IMG/VR virus record: IMGVR_UViG_3300021425_000194
Location: 1 to 23,751 of that record
DNA length: 23,751 nucleotides
Direction: 5' to 3' (one strand)
Source of the DNA: a virus
The notes beneath the pieces are model-generated. The model was given only the letters and a program-made list of their open reading frames with translations. It was not told the DNA's origin and did not search any database. A program made the position numbers and the translations under genes. Below are positions 6,528 through 13,655 of this stretch, in pieces; within the stretch, counting starts at the first letter, position 1; every line of letters begins with the position of its first letter.

Positions 6528-8258
6528 CTATTCCAGTTCAGCAACTGTCTGCTGGATGACGGAGAAGTTCTTTTCCTTCACCGCTGTCAGTGTTCTATCA
6601 AACTTGCCGTCTAGATTCTCACGATGACTAATGACATACACATTAGAGTTATCATCAAAGTTACGGAGGATCCAACTTAGATCCATACCACCCTGTTGAT
6701 CTAGAGAACTATCAAAGATCTCGTCTAGTATAAGAAGGTTAGTATCCACAGAATTCTTGAGCTTAGCAATACTTCTCCAAGTAAGCAGCAGAGCAATATC
6801 AATACGAGATTTTTCTCCCTCACTGAAACTATCATATGAAAACACGTCACGATATCTAGATTTAATGATCTCCTCAAAGTTCTCATTCAGCGTGAAATTG
6901 ACATAAAAATCCATACGCTGGAGATATTGGTTGATCATCTGGTTCATCGCTGGGAGATAGGTCTTGATGATCCTGGTCTTGATCCCGTTGTCTTTCAACA
7001 ACTGCGATGCTACTAATAGTGTATCACGGTCTTTCTTGTATTCGGCATAGGTCTTGCCAAAATCTTTCTTTTCTGTAATAAGTCCTTCGAGTTTTACAAA
7101 CTCTGCTTTCTTGTCTGGACTACTTCCCTCTAGTTCTTTGATCTCTCCTTCGATATCAGAGATGAGTTTTCTGACTGAACTAATCTGGTAATTAGCTTGA
7201 GAAATAGAAGCGTTGAGTTTAAGTACATCTTGCGATAGTCTTGAGAATTCATTTTCTCTTTCCTCTTCTTTCGAGATAGCATCTAGCAGATCTTCAATAC
7301 CAGTCTGCAGATTGGTTAGTTCGCCTTCACCTTCAGCAATCTTTTCCTGTCTAAACTCTTCACTCAGGTCTTGAGTGCAGGTGGGGCAGACATGATTATC
7401 AGTAAAGAATGAATGTTCTTTCTGACAAGATGAAAGTTTTGATTGTATCTTAAAGAGAAAAGTGTTTAACTTCTTCAGTTTTGTTGCACTATTCGACAAC
7501 TCTTCCATCTCTTTAGAATATCTTTCGACTTCAGAAGTCAGACGCGCAATTTCTGTGTGCTGATCGTTTTCATTTTGTAACAATTCAGTGATCTTATTTT
7601 CTTTGCGAGTGATCTCTTCCTTAGTCTTCTTCTCCAGTTCAAGCATATACTTTTTCTGAAGATCGATCTTCTCTTCTAGAAGATGTATTTGATAATCAAG
7701 TGTCTTGATTTCTTCATTGTTCTCCCTAACTTTATCTTTGAGAAGAACATTCATCGTAGAGAACACTTGAATGTCAAGAATGTCTTCGATGATCTCGCGT
7801 CGCTGTGCTAGAGGCAGACGCATGAATGGAACGAATGTAGAAGAACCGAGAACTACAATCTGTGTGAAAGACTTGTAGTTCATCTTGAGAACATTGCTCT
7901 CAAAGTTCTTCTGCTGTTCTACCAGTGAGCTCTCTTGATTCCACAGGTTGCCATTACAGTAGATCTCAAATACGTTTGGTTTGATCCCCCGAACCACTTT
8001 GTATTCTTTCTTACCGATGCTAAATTCAATTTCTGTTACACAATCTTTTTCGTTGATACTATTAACCAGCATTGGTTTATTGATCTTACGAAATGGTTTG
8101 CCAAACAACGAAAAAGTAAGAGCATCTAGAATGGTGCTCTTACCAGCGCCGTTTGACCCGACGATCAGATTAGTTTTGGATGCTTGTAAATCAACTTCAC
8201 TAAACACATTGCCCGTCGAAAGAAAGTTCTTCCAACGAATCTTCTTAAAAATAATCAT
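6528..8258 (-). CDS. 46: gp46 recombination nuclease subunit (SbcC/Rad50-like)
   Basis: A 576-residue SMC-like ATPase that pairs with gp47 as the T4 Mre11/Rad50-type nuclease processing DNA ends for recombination-dependent replication. Walker A GSNGAGKS is at 34-41, the zinc hook CPTC at 291-294 sits at the tip between two long charged coiled coils (about 175-285 and 300-400), the signature FSEGEKSR starts at 478 and Walker B LLILDEIFD is at 508-516, followed by the H-loop ISHR. Length is close to T4 gp46 (560). The ATG overlaps the stop of the DUF3110-like gene (ATGA), and a terminator starts directly after its own stop. Confidence 0.97.
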   Translation of the reverse strand: MIIFKKIRWKNFLSTGNVFSEVDLQASKTNLIVGSNGAGKSTILDALTFSLFGKPFRKINKPMLVNSINEKDCVTEIEFSIGKKEYKVVRGIKPNVFEIYCNGNLWNQESSLVEQQKNFESNVLKMNYKSFTQIVVLGSSTFVPFMRLPLAQRREIIEDILDIQVFSTMNVLLKDKVRENNEEIKTLDYQIHLLEEKIDLQKKYMLELEKKTKEEITRKENKITELLQNENDQHTEIARLTSEVERYSKEMEELSNSATKLKKLNTFLFKIQSKLSSCQKEHSFFTDNHVCPTCTQDLSEEFRQEKIAEGEGELTNLQTGIEDLLDAISKEEERENEFSRLSQDVLKLNASISQANYQISSVRKLISDIEGEIKELEGSSPDKKAEFVKLEGLITEKKDFGKTYAEYKKDRDTLLVASQLLKDNGIKTRIIKTYLPAMNQMINQYLQRMDFYVNFTLNENFEEIIKSRYRDVFSYDSFSEGEKSRIDIALLLTWRSIAKLKNSVDTNLLILDEIFDSSLDQQGGMDLSWILRNFDDNSNVYVISHRENLDGKFDRTLTAVKEKNFSVIQQTVAELE

Positions 8259-8521
8259 TCTTCAGGATCATCAGGGGGAATCAAAAAATCGTCAGGGGTA
8301 ATAATAGAAAATTTATGACCACGTTCCTGACATGCTGTAATTATAACATGGTCTTCGACTTCTACAATCTGCATTGGTGGGTAATCTTCATCATCCTCCA
8401 ACATCATAAGGTATCTGTCTGCATCATCTTCTTCCTCAAAGATAGGAATAACCCTGTCTTCATCTTGATCAAAGACAGAATATACGCCATCAGGATGATT
8501 TTCTAGAGTTACGATGAACAT
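8255..8521 (-). CDS. DUF3110-like small acidic protein
   Basis: The frame can be read from a TTG at 8545, but the ATG at 8521, one base after the gp47 stop, is the natural start and gives 88 residues (MFIVTLENHPDGVYSVFDQD at the N terminus). The pattern FEEEDDADRYLMMLED followed by a short PPMQIVEV segment and a C-terminal ITACQERGH closely resembles DUF3110, a small family found mainly in cyanobacteria, where the core reads roughly FEDEDDA.RYA.LLEAQDF. That suggests a host-derived gene. The protein is very acidic and soluble, and the function of DUF3110 is unknown. It is wedged between the two nuclease subunits gp47 and gp46 with an ATGA overlap to gp46. Confidence 0.75.
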   Translation of the reverse strand: MFIVTLENHPDGVYSVFDQDEDRVIPIFEEEDDADRYLMMLEDDEDYPPMQIVEVEDHVIITACQERGHKFSIITPDDFLIPPDDPEE

Positions 8522-8522
8522 G

Positions 8523-9563
8523 TCAGACAACGTTACAACTTTCAATATATAGAGTTCGCATCAGACCTTTGAGATCTGATTTATCTACGGACATTTCTAC
8601 TTCATCAATATACTCATTGAGTAAAGTCAATGTGTCTTTTGCGGAGATTTCAATGTCGGTTTTGTCGTCTTCATCGACCAGAGTTTCTACAACTTTGACA
8701 TCATGTGCGCCTACGTTGTAAAGACGATCAACCAATGTTTCAAACATTTGGTAGTCTCGCTTTTCATTGACAATGATCTTGATGAACTTGTCTTTATAAT
8801 CAGACACATCTTGTTTGTTGTAGTCCAAACTGGTGTCGTCATAAAAGATTTTGTCGAAGATCTCGTAGGGATTTGCGACAAACTTAAGCTTATCACTTTC
8901 AGTATCGTAGATATGGAATCCACGGCGGTCTTTATAATCATTCCAATAAATCTGGTAAGGGTTGCCGAGATACTGAACATTCCCTTTCTTTGACTTGTGA
9001 TGGAAGTGTCCAGACCACACACGCTGGAAACGATGAAACAAAGTAGGATCCATACCGTGATCCATCTTCATTCCTGGTGTCACCTCAAATCCTGTGAGTT
9101 CAAGATGACCACAGCAGATATCTGCTTCACTTGTTTCTAAACGTCGAAAGACTTCTTCTTGATTCTCTTTATTAATCCAAGGCAACATCAAGAATACTTT
9201 CTTACCCATTAAAATTTCTTTTGGTTCAGAATAAACTCTGATGTTCTGGTAGTTTTCTAGAAGAAGTTCTGGTGAGTTAATACGATTAGTATTCTTATAG
9301 TACGTGCAGTGGTTTCCCAACAGCATGTGAACTTCGTAGTCTTTTAGTCTCTCGAAATAATTTTCACGCACACGATGAAAAGTATTAAAGTCCATAGACT
9401 TTCGATTATCAAATGTGTCGCCTAGATCAAAGACGACTTTGATATTTTCTTTCTCAAGCGTTGGAAAAAATACATCATCGTAGAACCTCTGGAAATAGTT
9501 CCAGAATGCTAGAGAACCTTTGCGACCATCAAGATGCTGGTCTGTGATTAGAGCGATCTTCAT
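8523..9563 (-). CDS. 47: gp47 recombination nuclease subunit (SbcD/Mre11-like)
   Basis: A 346-residue calcineurin-like phosphoesterase, the nuclease partner of gp46 (T4 gp47 is 339 residues). The five phosphoesterase motifs are in order: DQH at 8-10, the GDTFDNR region with Asp49, GNH at 83-85, GHLE with His153, and SGHFHH at 184-189. The C-terminal 90 residues match the capping and gp46-binding part. The start overlaps the preceding small gene (ATGA) and the stop is one base from the next ATG. In T4 the gp46/gp47 complex resects DNA ends and supplies 3' tails for UvsX/UvsY; here uvsY and uvsW lie just upstream in the same orientation. Confidence 0.97.
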   Translation of the reverse strand: MKIALITDQHLDGRKGSLAFWNYFQRFYDDVFFPTLEKENIKVVFDLGDTFDNRKSMDFNTFHRVRENYFERLKDYEVHMLLGNHCTYYKNTNRINSPELLLENYQNIRVYSEPKEILMGKKVFLMLPWINKENQEEVFRRLETSEADICCGHLELTGFEVTPGMKMDHGMDPTLFHRFQRVWSGHFHHKSKKGNVQYLGNPYQIYWNDYKDRRGFHIYDTESDKLKFVANPYEIFDKIFYDDTSLDYNKQDVSDYKDKFIKIIVNEKRDYQMFETLVDRLYNVGAHDVKVVETLVDEDDKTDIEISAKDTLTLLNEYIDEVEMSVDKSDLKGLMRTLYIESCNVV

Positions 9564-9787
9564 AATTTACCACCAACTATTCCATCAAATGTTTTGGAAG
9601 TGCGGCAATTTGCCCAGTTAGTAGCGACACCTTCCATGTGGAATCTCGTTCCCGCCACGACAACTTCTTTCGTAAGTCCTGTGATGAGAGCCTTGCCATC
9701 CTCACCAAAGCTATTCCACGTTCCAAATCTTGTCTTTGCAACTCTGAATTTTCCATAGGGTGTTTCATACCATTCATAATCACTCAT
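9560..9787 (-). CDS. Small unknown protein between gp55 and gp47
   Basis: A 75-residue protein starting MSDYEWYETPYGKFRVAKTR, rich in aromatic and charged residues with no membrane segment. Both ends overlap neighbours by ATGA (gp55 stop and gp47 start), the strongest evidence that it is translated. The sequence alternates short strands and contains TWNSFGEDGKALI and a C-terminal NWANCRTSKTF segment; I recognise no family. A parallel frame at 9577-9783 has poorer composition and no coupling and is taken as a shadow. By context it is expressed with the late sigma factor and the recombination nuclease, but nothing ties it to either function. Confidence 0.8.
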   Translation of the reverse strand: MSDYEWYETPYGKFRVAKTRFGTWNSFGEDGKALITGLTKEVVVAGTRFHMEGVATNWANCRTSKTFDGIVGGKL

Positions 9788-10293
9788 CGGTTCATTCTAG
9801 TTTCAATATTTTCTTTGATGCTACCCATGTCAGAATAGGAAGCGTTCATACCTGACATACTACCATCATATGTGTCAGTATGCATAACTTCGTCATATCC
9901 TGAACGCTCTAGGATCTTTCCTTTGATCTCTAGTTGCTTTTTCTCTTTCTGAATGCGGCGTAGGAAAGCGTAGTAAATGATTTGAGTGAAGTAGGCAAAC
10001 GGGTTCTTTGATTTCTCAGGATCAAAGTTGTCAATATACTGGAGGCAGTTTTCAATGCCGTCGCAGATCATGTCCTCACGGAACATGTAATTGACAAAGT
10101 TTGGTTTGTAAGACAGGTGGGTGGCAATCTTCAAGAAGCATTCTCCAAGGTAGTTTGTGACACGAGGTCGCGGTTTGCCTAGTTCTTTTGCACGTTGAAC
10201 TTTACTGCGATATTCAGTAATGGCAGCAAGGAAGTCCTTGTTATTAACGTAATATTCTGTTTGCTTTCTTTTTGCCATTACTGTGTATGCCAC
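9784..10293 (-). CDS. 55: gp55 late-transcription sigma factor
   Basis: This 169-residue protein aligns by eye with T4 gp55 (185 residues), the minimal sigma factor that recognises TATAAATA late promoters. Shared features are YYVNNKDFLAAI near the N terminus, the EDMICDGIENCL segment, NFDPEKSKNPFAYFTQ and the basic FLRRIQKEKKQLEIKGK, matching sigma region 2-like parts of gp55. Two starts are possible: GTG at 10293, preceded by AAAGG at six bases, and ATG at 10278, which has no ribosome binding site at normal spacing. I chose the GTG on that evidence, though the ATG gives a more T4-like N terminus. A near-consensus sigma70 promoter lies 27 bases upstream, so it should be expressed by host polymerase early in infection. 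The stop overlaps the next ATG (ATGA). Confidence 0.93.
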   Translation of the reverse strand: MAYTVMAKRKQTEYYVNNKDFLAAITEYRSKVQRAKELGKPRPRVTNYLGECFLKIATHLSYKPNFVNYMFREDMICDGIENCLQYIDNFDPEKSKNPFAYFTQIIYYAFLRRIQKEKKQLEIKGKILERSGYDEVMHTDTYDGSMSGMNASYSDMGSIKENIETRMNR

Positions 10294-10319
10294 GGTTTGC
10301 CTTTCAATATCATAAAGTC

Positions 10320-10348
10320 AGTATAACAGTTTATACTTCTCTTGTCAA
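10320..10348 (-). promoter_or_regulatory. Near-consensus sigma70 promoter for gp55
   Basis: Minus strand TTGACA (plus 10343-10348), exactly 17 bases, then TATACT (plus 10320-10325). Initiation would fall near 10313, about 20 bases before the gp55 GTG. It would drive gp55, the 75-residue gene, gp47, the DUF3110-like gene and gp46 down to the terminator at 6503-6527. Confidence 0.85.
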
Positions 10349-10351
10349 AGC

Positions 10352-10380
10352 TTGACAGATCCTCAGAAACTTAGTAGAAT
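10352..10380 (+). promoter_or_regulatory. Candidate antisense sigma70 promoter, back to back with the gp55 promoter
   Basis: Plus strand TTGACA (10352-10357), exactly 17 bases, then TAGAAT (10375-10380). Its -35 is three bases from the -35 of the opposite gp55 promoter, making a TGTCAA-AGC-TTGACA dyad. Transcription would run rightward, antisense to the 132-residue gene at 10414-10812 and possibly uvsW. No plus-strand gene follows. This is sequence match only. Confidence 0.45.
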
Positions 10381-10413
10381 AACTCTGTCAAGGGTTCAAG
10401 AGAGGTATAGCTA

Positions 10414-10812
10414 TTAGCTTTTATTAAAGATATCTTCTAGAGTTTTTTTCATCTCTTTTACTGAACCTAAGTATCCAGAACCTCTTGGTAATTTATTCCC
10501 TCTACCAGCTAGCGACTTTCCGCTCTCTAGTTTGTGGAGGGTTTTTTCATAGAACTCTACAATCTCACCCTCAATCTCAATCATGGTCATTATGTGATCT
10601 CGTTTGATAACAAACATTGTATCGAATGTAGCAGAGATCCATTCTTTTAATGAAAACCCAGATACTTCCATTTGACCTTTTCGTTGTCTAGCATTCTCTA
10701 CCATGAGAGGACGTTCTAGCATAACTTTATCTTCTTCAGAAAGATAACAAACTTTGGATATTAATTCTTCACCTGATAATAATTTTACTGTTGCATAAAA
10801 TTCTTCTTCCAT
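10414..10812 (-). CDS. Unknown 132-residue protein downstream of uvsW
   Basis: Starts two bases after the uvsW stop with MEEEFYATVKLLSGEELISK, then VCYLSEEDKVMLERPLMVEN. The N-terminal 85 residues alternate strand and turn in a way that recalls small beta-barrels such as Sm/LSm proteins (the VKLLSGEELISKV segment is similar in style to an Sm1 motif), but this is a visual impression only. The C-terminal 40 residues are a basic Gly-rich stretch (LAGRGNKLPRGSGYLGSVKE) and a short amphipathic helix. No membrane segment or catalytic motif. It is the last gene of the gp3-uvsY-uvsW run and its stop lies about 65 bases before the gp55 promoter. A plus-strand promoter candidate points into its antisense strand. 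Confidence 0.8.
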   Translation of the reverse strand: MEEEFYATVKLLSGEELISKVCYLSEEDKVMLERPLMVENARQRKGQMEVSGFSLKEWISATFDTMFVIKRDHIMTMIEIEGEIVEFYEKTLHKLESGKSLAGRGNKLPRGSGYLGSVKEMKKTLEDIFNKS

Positions 10813-10814
10813 AT

Positions 10815-12287
10815 TTAATTTGCTCTAAGGTTTACTTTTATAACCTCATACTTAAAGTTCTCTTCATTGTAAATTGTAACTCTTTCATTTAAATGACGAA
10901 GGGTGTAATTCTGTCCGCCGATGTCATCAGCGATATCGTATAAGGTTGCGATGTCTTTTCCTTCGCCTTTCCTGAGGACACGTCCGATGGACTGAAGATT
11001 GCGGATGCGCGACTTACTAGGGGAAGCAAAAATAATGTTGTGTAATCGTTTAATGTTAATACCAGTAGAGAAAGTTCCGTAAGATGCGATGATAACAGCG
11101 TTGTTCTCAGTCTCAGTAATCTGTCGGACTTCTTCTCGGTCTTCTACATCAGTCCCACCATGAACAAAAAACAATTTCCGTTCGGGGTCTATGGTGTTAT
11201 TTATCAAGTCATAAAGTGGTTCCCCATGCTTCTCGATATAGTTAAACAACACAAGAGTATTTCCTTCTATATCTTTGACTAGATTTTTAATAAGGTTATT
11301 TCTACCTTTATGCTCTACTAGATAATCCATTTCATCATGATATGATTCAAAGTATTGCGGCGCGTGCTTACATAGCAACACTTTGATTCTAAACTTGCTA
11401 AGATATCCTTCTCTGATTAGATCATCTGTTTTAGTCACACGCTCACAGTTGCCAAACAATCCTTCTAGGACCCACTTGTGTGTCTTGCTACCGTCAAGTG
11501 TGCCTGTAAAACCAAAGCGATACTTTGCGTTATGCAACTTTGTCATGATTCCTGTGAGGGACTTTGACTTAAATAGGTGTGCCTCATCACCGATAACACA
11601 GTCAATGTCATCAAAGTATCTTTTGGGGAACTTGTAGATGGATTGCCAAGTGGAAATAATGATTGGTTTGTCAGTATTCTTATCTTTGCCCGAATAAATC
11701 TTATGCACATGATCGTCAGCATTCCATCCGTAGTCATTAAAGTCATTGACCATCTGTTCTACCAGGGACGTAGTAGGGACGATGATGAGCGTCTTCTTGT
11801 TGGTAGCAGTATAGTATCTGACGAGGGAATAGATCATCAGAGATTTACCACTCCCCGTAGGAGAAAGAAGTAGTTTGCGGTTGTTTTTTACTGCTTCATA
11901 GACCGCACGGTACTGATAGTCGCGTGGAGTAATTCCCGTTCTGGTGATCTTATCCATAAAGGTTTTGATGCCAGCAGGAGAAACAAAATCATTTGTCTCT
12001 TCAACTTCTCCATACCAATCATTCTTTTCATACTCAATAGTATATTGTCTTTCGTCTGCCCAAACTTTTAGGTGCTCCATCAATCCACCATAAAGTTCGC
12101 CTGTACCTGGGGAGTACAGACGAATCGTTCCATCCCAATACTTATACCTCGGATTCTTCTTTAAGAATTTTGCTTCGGGAACCTCAAAAGAAAAATAGTC
12201 TGAAAGTTCATGATGAACATGAGGCTCAGCAGACTGAATAGTCACATAGACTTCATTCTTCTTTTTTACAGATAGGCAGGTCATCAT
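10815..12287 (-). CDS. uvsW: UvsW helicase
   Basis: A superfamily 2 RNA/DNA and branch-migration helicase that in T4 resolves R-loops, ending origin-type replication and promoting recombination-dependent replication. With the start at 12287 it is 490 residues (T4 UvsW 587). Motif I PTGSGKS is at 143-149, motif II DEAH at 234-237, motif III-like FTGTLDG follows at 260-266, and SIGRVLRKGEG gives motif VI near the C terminus. The N terminus (HHELSDYFSFE) matches the small T4 UvsW N-terminal DNA-binding domain. The ORF could extend to a GTG at 12311, but the ATG at 12287 overlaps the uvsY stop as ATGA and fits the T4 N terminus. The T4 C-terminal region appears shortened here. Confidence 0.95.
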   Translation of the reverse strand: MMTCLSVKKKNEVYVTIQSAEPHVHHELSDYFSFEVPEAKFLKKNPRYKYWDGTIRLYSPGTGELYGGLMEHLKVWADERQYTIEYEKNDWYGEVEETNDFVSPAGIKTFMDKITRTGITPRDYQYRAVYEAVKNNRKLLLSPTGSGKSLMIYSLVRYYTATNKKTLIIVPTTSLVEQMVNDFNDYGWNADDHVHKIYSGKDKNTDKPIIISTWQSIYKFPKRYFDDIDCVIGDEAHLFKSKSLTGIMTKLHNAKYRFGFTGTLDGSKTHKWVLEGLFGNCERVTKTDDLIREGYLSKFRIKVLLCKHAPQYFESYHDEMDYLVEHKGRNNLIKNLVKDIEGNTLVLFNYIEKHGEPLYDLINNTIDPERKLFFVHGGTDVEDREEVRQITETENNAVIIASYGTFSTGINIKRLHNIIFASPSKSRIRNLQSIGRVLRKGEGKDIATLYDIADDIGGQNYTLRHLNERVTIYNEENFKYEVIKVNLRAN

Positions 12288-12757
12288 TGTCCATTTACGA
12301 ATTTCTCCCACTCAATGGCACTCTTGATCTGAAAACCTCTATTAGAAATTTGCTTCATGACTTGATCTAACCAGTAAAGCATCTGGTCTAGATATTTGAT
12401 CTTTGCCTCAAGGTTGATGATCTCGTCATCTGCCTCAAGATAAGTTTTCATTTTTTCTGAAGTCTTGATGCTTGATCCAAATGGTTTAGAGGCGTAAGTT
12501 TTTGCGTCTGCTTCGCCTGAGTAATACTCACGTTTCTCTTTTACCATCTTACGGATCTGAAATTCCAGCGAGGTTTTGATCTGCTGAATGTCAGTGTAAT
12601 GGTTTAAGTATTTATTATGTTGGAAAGGGATGTCTAACGCGAGTTGTCCCAGATCTGTGGTATATTGTTTGTTCTTAAATTGAAAATCAACGGCACTATC
12701 TTCTGCCCATTGTTCTCTTAAATTGTCAAATTTATCACGAAGGTTGTCAAAATTCAT
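12284..12757 (-). CDS. uvsY: UvsY recombination mediator
   Basis: At 157 residues (T4, 137) this matches UvsY, which loads UvsX recombinase onto gp32-coated single strands. Similar segments are the basic KREYYSGEADAKTYA block, the SEKMKTYLEADDEI block and the ISNRGFQIKSAI block near the C terminus, in the same order as in T4. The protein is highly charged and helical, as expected. It begins with an ATGA overlap on the gp3-like gene and ends with an ATGA overlap on uvsW, so the mediator and the helicase are translationally coupled. The partner recombinase uvsX is not in this window. Confidence 0.88.
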   Translation of the reverse strand: MNFDNLRDKFDNLREQWAEDSAVDFQFKNKQYTTDLGQLALDIPFQHNKYLNHYTDIQQIKTSLEFQIRKMVKEKREYYSGEADAKTYASKPFGSSIKTSEKMKTYLEADDEIINLEAKIKYLDQMLYWLDQVMKQISNRGFQIKSAIEWEKFVNGQ

Positions 12758-13275
12758 AGAGGTTTGTTATTCTTATCATTAATAAAAAACTGCTGATGCT
12801 TGAACACAACCTCAGCGGTAATATATTCTACATCAGTAATTGTAGCATCAAATTGCAAACCAGAAAGACTTACTGGAAAAATGTTTCTAAAGTCTATGAT
12901 ATATGCAGGATTGTATTGTGATGTAACAATGTGCAATTGTCCATCGGTATAGATATCATCCTCTGCAGTCGTGCGAGACATTTTATCTGCGTTACCATTA
13001 TCACGAATCCACTTATAGATGCTGTTGTAATTTACAAGATCTTCATCTACAATAAAACGCACAGAAAAATCCCCGAACGTTACTCCGCCACCTGGGGTAA
13101 TAGGCAAGTTTCTAAAAGGACTTGCTACCTCAATAGTTGGCATTGTAACGTCGGGGACATTTGCTGTTTGACAAAAGAAATCCACTCCCTCAAACTTTTC
13201 TAGTTTAAGGAGATAACCAATTGGATTCAGGAAATTCCTATTAGTAGGTTGCTCCTTATACCATTCAGCGGACAT
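12754..13275 (-). CDS. 3: gp3-like tail completion / tail-tube-fold protein
   Basis: A 173-residue protein between the head genes and uvsY/uvsW, the position where T4-like cyanophages carry gp3, the proximal tail tube completion and sheath stabiliser (T4 gp3, 176 residues). The sequence has tail-tube character: NFLNPIGYLLKLEKFEG, CQTANVPDVTMPTIEV, a FRNLPITPGGG loop and a strand-rich C terminus. The CxxxxxP then P-loop layout echoes the CKSAALPGSN region of this phage's own gp19, consistent with the shared tube fold of gp3, gp19 and gp54. A GGGAAG ribosome binding site lies six bases before the start. The gp3 name rests on length, fold type and gene order rather than close T4 similarity; a baseplate tube initiator is the alternative. 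Confidence 0.68.
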   Translation of the reverse strand: MSAEWYKEQPTNRNFLNPIGYLLKLEKFEGVDFFCQTANVPDVTMPTIEVASPFRNLPITPGGGVTFGDFSVRFIVDEDLVNYNSIYKWIRDNGNADKMSRTTAEDDIYTDGQLHIVTSQYNPAYIIDFRNIFPVSLSGLQFDATITDVEYITAEVVFKHQQFFINDKNNKPL

Positions 13276-13297
13276 GTCAACTTCCCAAGCTACCTAG

Positions 13298-13305
13298 TAT
13301 TTAGG
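13298..13305 (-). promoter_or_regulatory. Possible late promoter before gp3
   Basis: Minus strand CCTAAATA, six of eight matches to the T4 late consensus TATAAATA with the TAAATA core intact, 22 bases before the gp3 ATG. It overlaps the stop codon of the preceding small gene. Weak on its own; it gains some weight from similar motifs before other structural genes in the window. Confidence 0.35.
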
Positions 13306-13483
13306 GGTTGTTTGGATCGAGACCTAGATCAATAAGATACTCTCTCCACCAGTCTGGATCTTTTTTCTGTTTCCAATCTGGAACTGGACGCCCTTGTTCA
13401 GAATACCATTCTAACAAAGCAGCATCAATCTTCTCTGAGATTTCCAATTGCTTAATCCTCTTCTGTAGAATGTCCATTCGCAT
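13301..13483 (-). CDS. Small soluble protein, 60 residues, unknown function
   Basis: The open frame reaches back to 13564, but the first 27 codons lie under the upstream gene and read as out-of-frame sequence. The ATG at 13483, with GGAAGA about eight bases before it, gives a 60-residue protein beginning MRMDILQKRIKQLEISEK and ending in a Trp-rich part, KKDPDWWREYLIDLGLDPNN. An ATG two codons later is an equal alternative. The first half looks like an amphipathic or coiled helix, and the second half contains DWKQ and DPDWW. No family recognised. It overlaps the end of the upstream membrane-protein gene by 32 bases and is the last gene before gp3. Confidence 0.7.
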   Translation of the reverse strand: MRMDILQKRIKQLEISEKIDAALLEWYSEQGRPVPDWKQKKDPDWWREYLIDLGLDPNNP

Positions 13484-13655
13484 TGATGATTTCTTCCAAC
13501 TGTTTCCGAATATCCGCAGAACGTTTCTTATCACGCTCCGTATGTTTATATCCATATTTACCATGGAAGATAGCGTGACCTTGACAAATCATTGTCATAC
13601 CAAATCCAAATAGGAGTACAACTCCTATCCATTCTATAATGTGATCTTGAGCCAT
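13452..13655 (-). CDS. Small membrane protein, 67 residues
   Basis: Begins MAQDHIIEWIGVVLLFGFGM with one predicted transmembrane helix (about residues 8-28), then a His/Lys-rich hydrophilic part (KYGYKHTERDKKRSADIRKQ) and an acidic end. This topology, a short N terminus, one membrane helix and a charged cytoplasmic tail, is common to many phage inner-membrane proteins and some holins, but no diagnostic motif is visible. There is no clear ribosome binding site; translation probably depends on coupling to the upstream gene, whose last 22 bases it overlaps. Membership of a run of small late genes after gp23 is the main clue. Confidence 0.68.
   Translation of the reverse strand: MAQDHIIEWIGVVLLFGFGMTMICQGHAIFHGKYGYKHTERDKKRSADIRKQLEEIINANGHSTEED

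Noticed and set aside
9577-9783. Second minus-strand frame inside the gene after gp55
   Set aside because: The frame at 9560-9787 has ATGA overlaps at both ends; this one does not and its composition is poor.
10386-10391. Third TTGACA on the minus strand before gp55 as a separate promoter
   Set aside because: No -10-like hexamer at 16-18 bases; kept only as part of the -35 cluster.
11204-11211. GATAAATA on the minus strand inside uvsW
   Set aside because: Internal to the helicase gene and not close before any gene start.
12608-12615. AATAAATA on the minus strand inside uvsY
   Set aside because: Lies in coding sequence about 320 bases before uvsW with no nearby start; likely chance.
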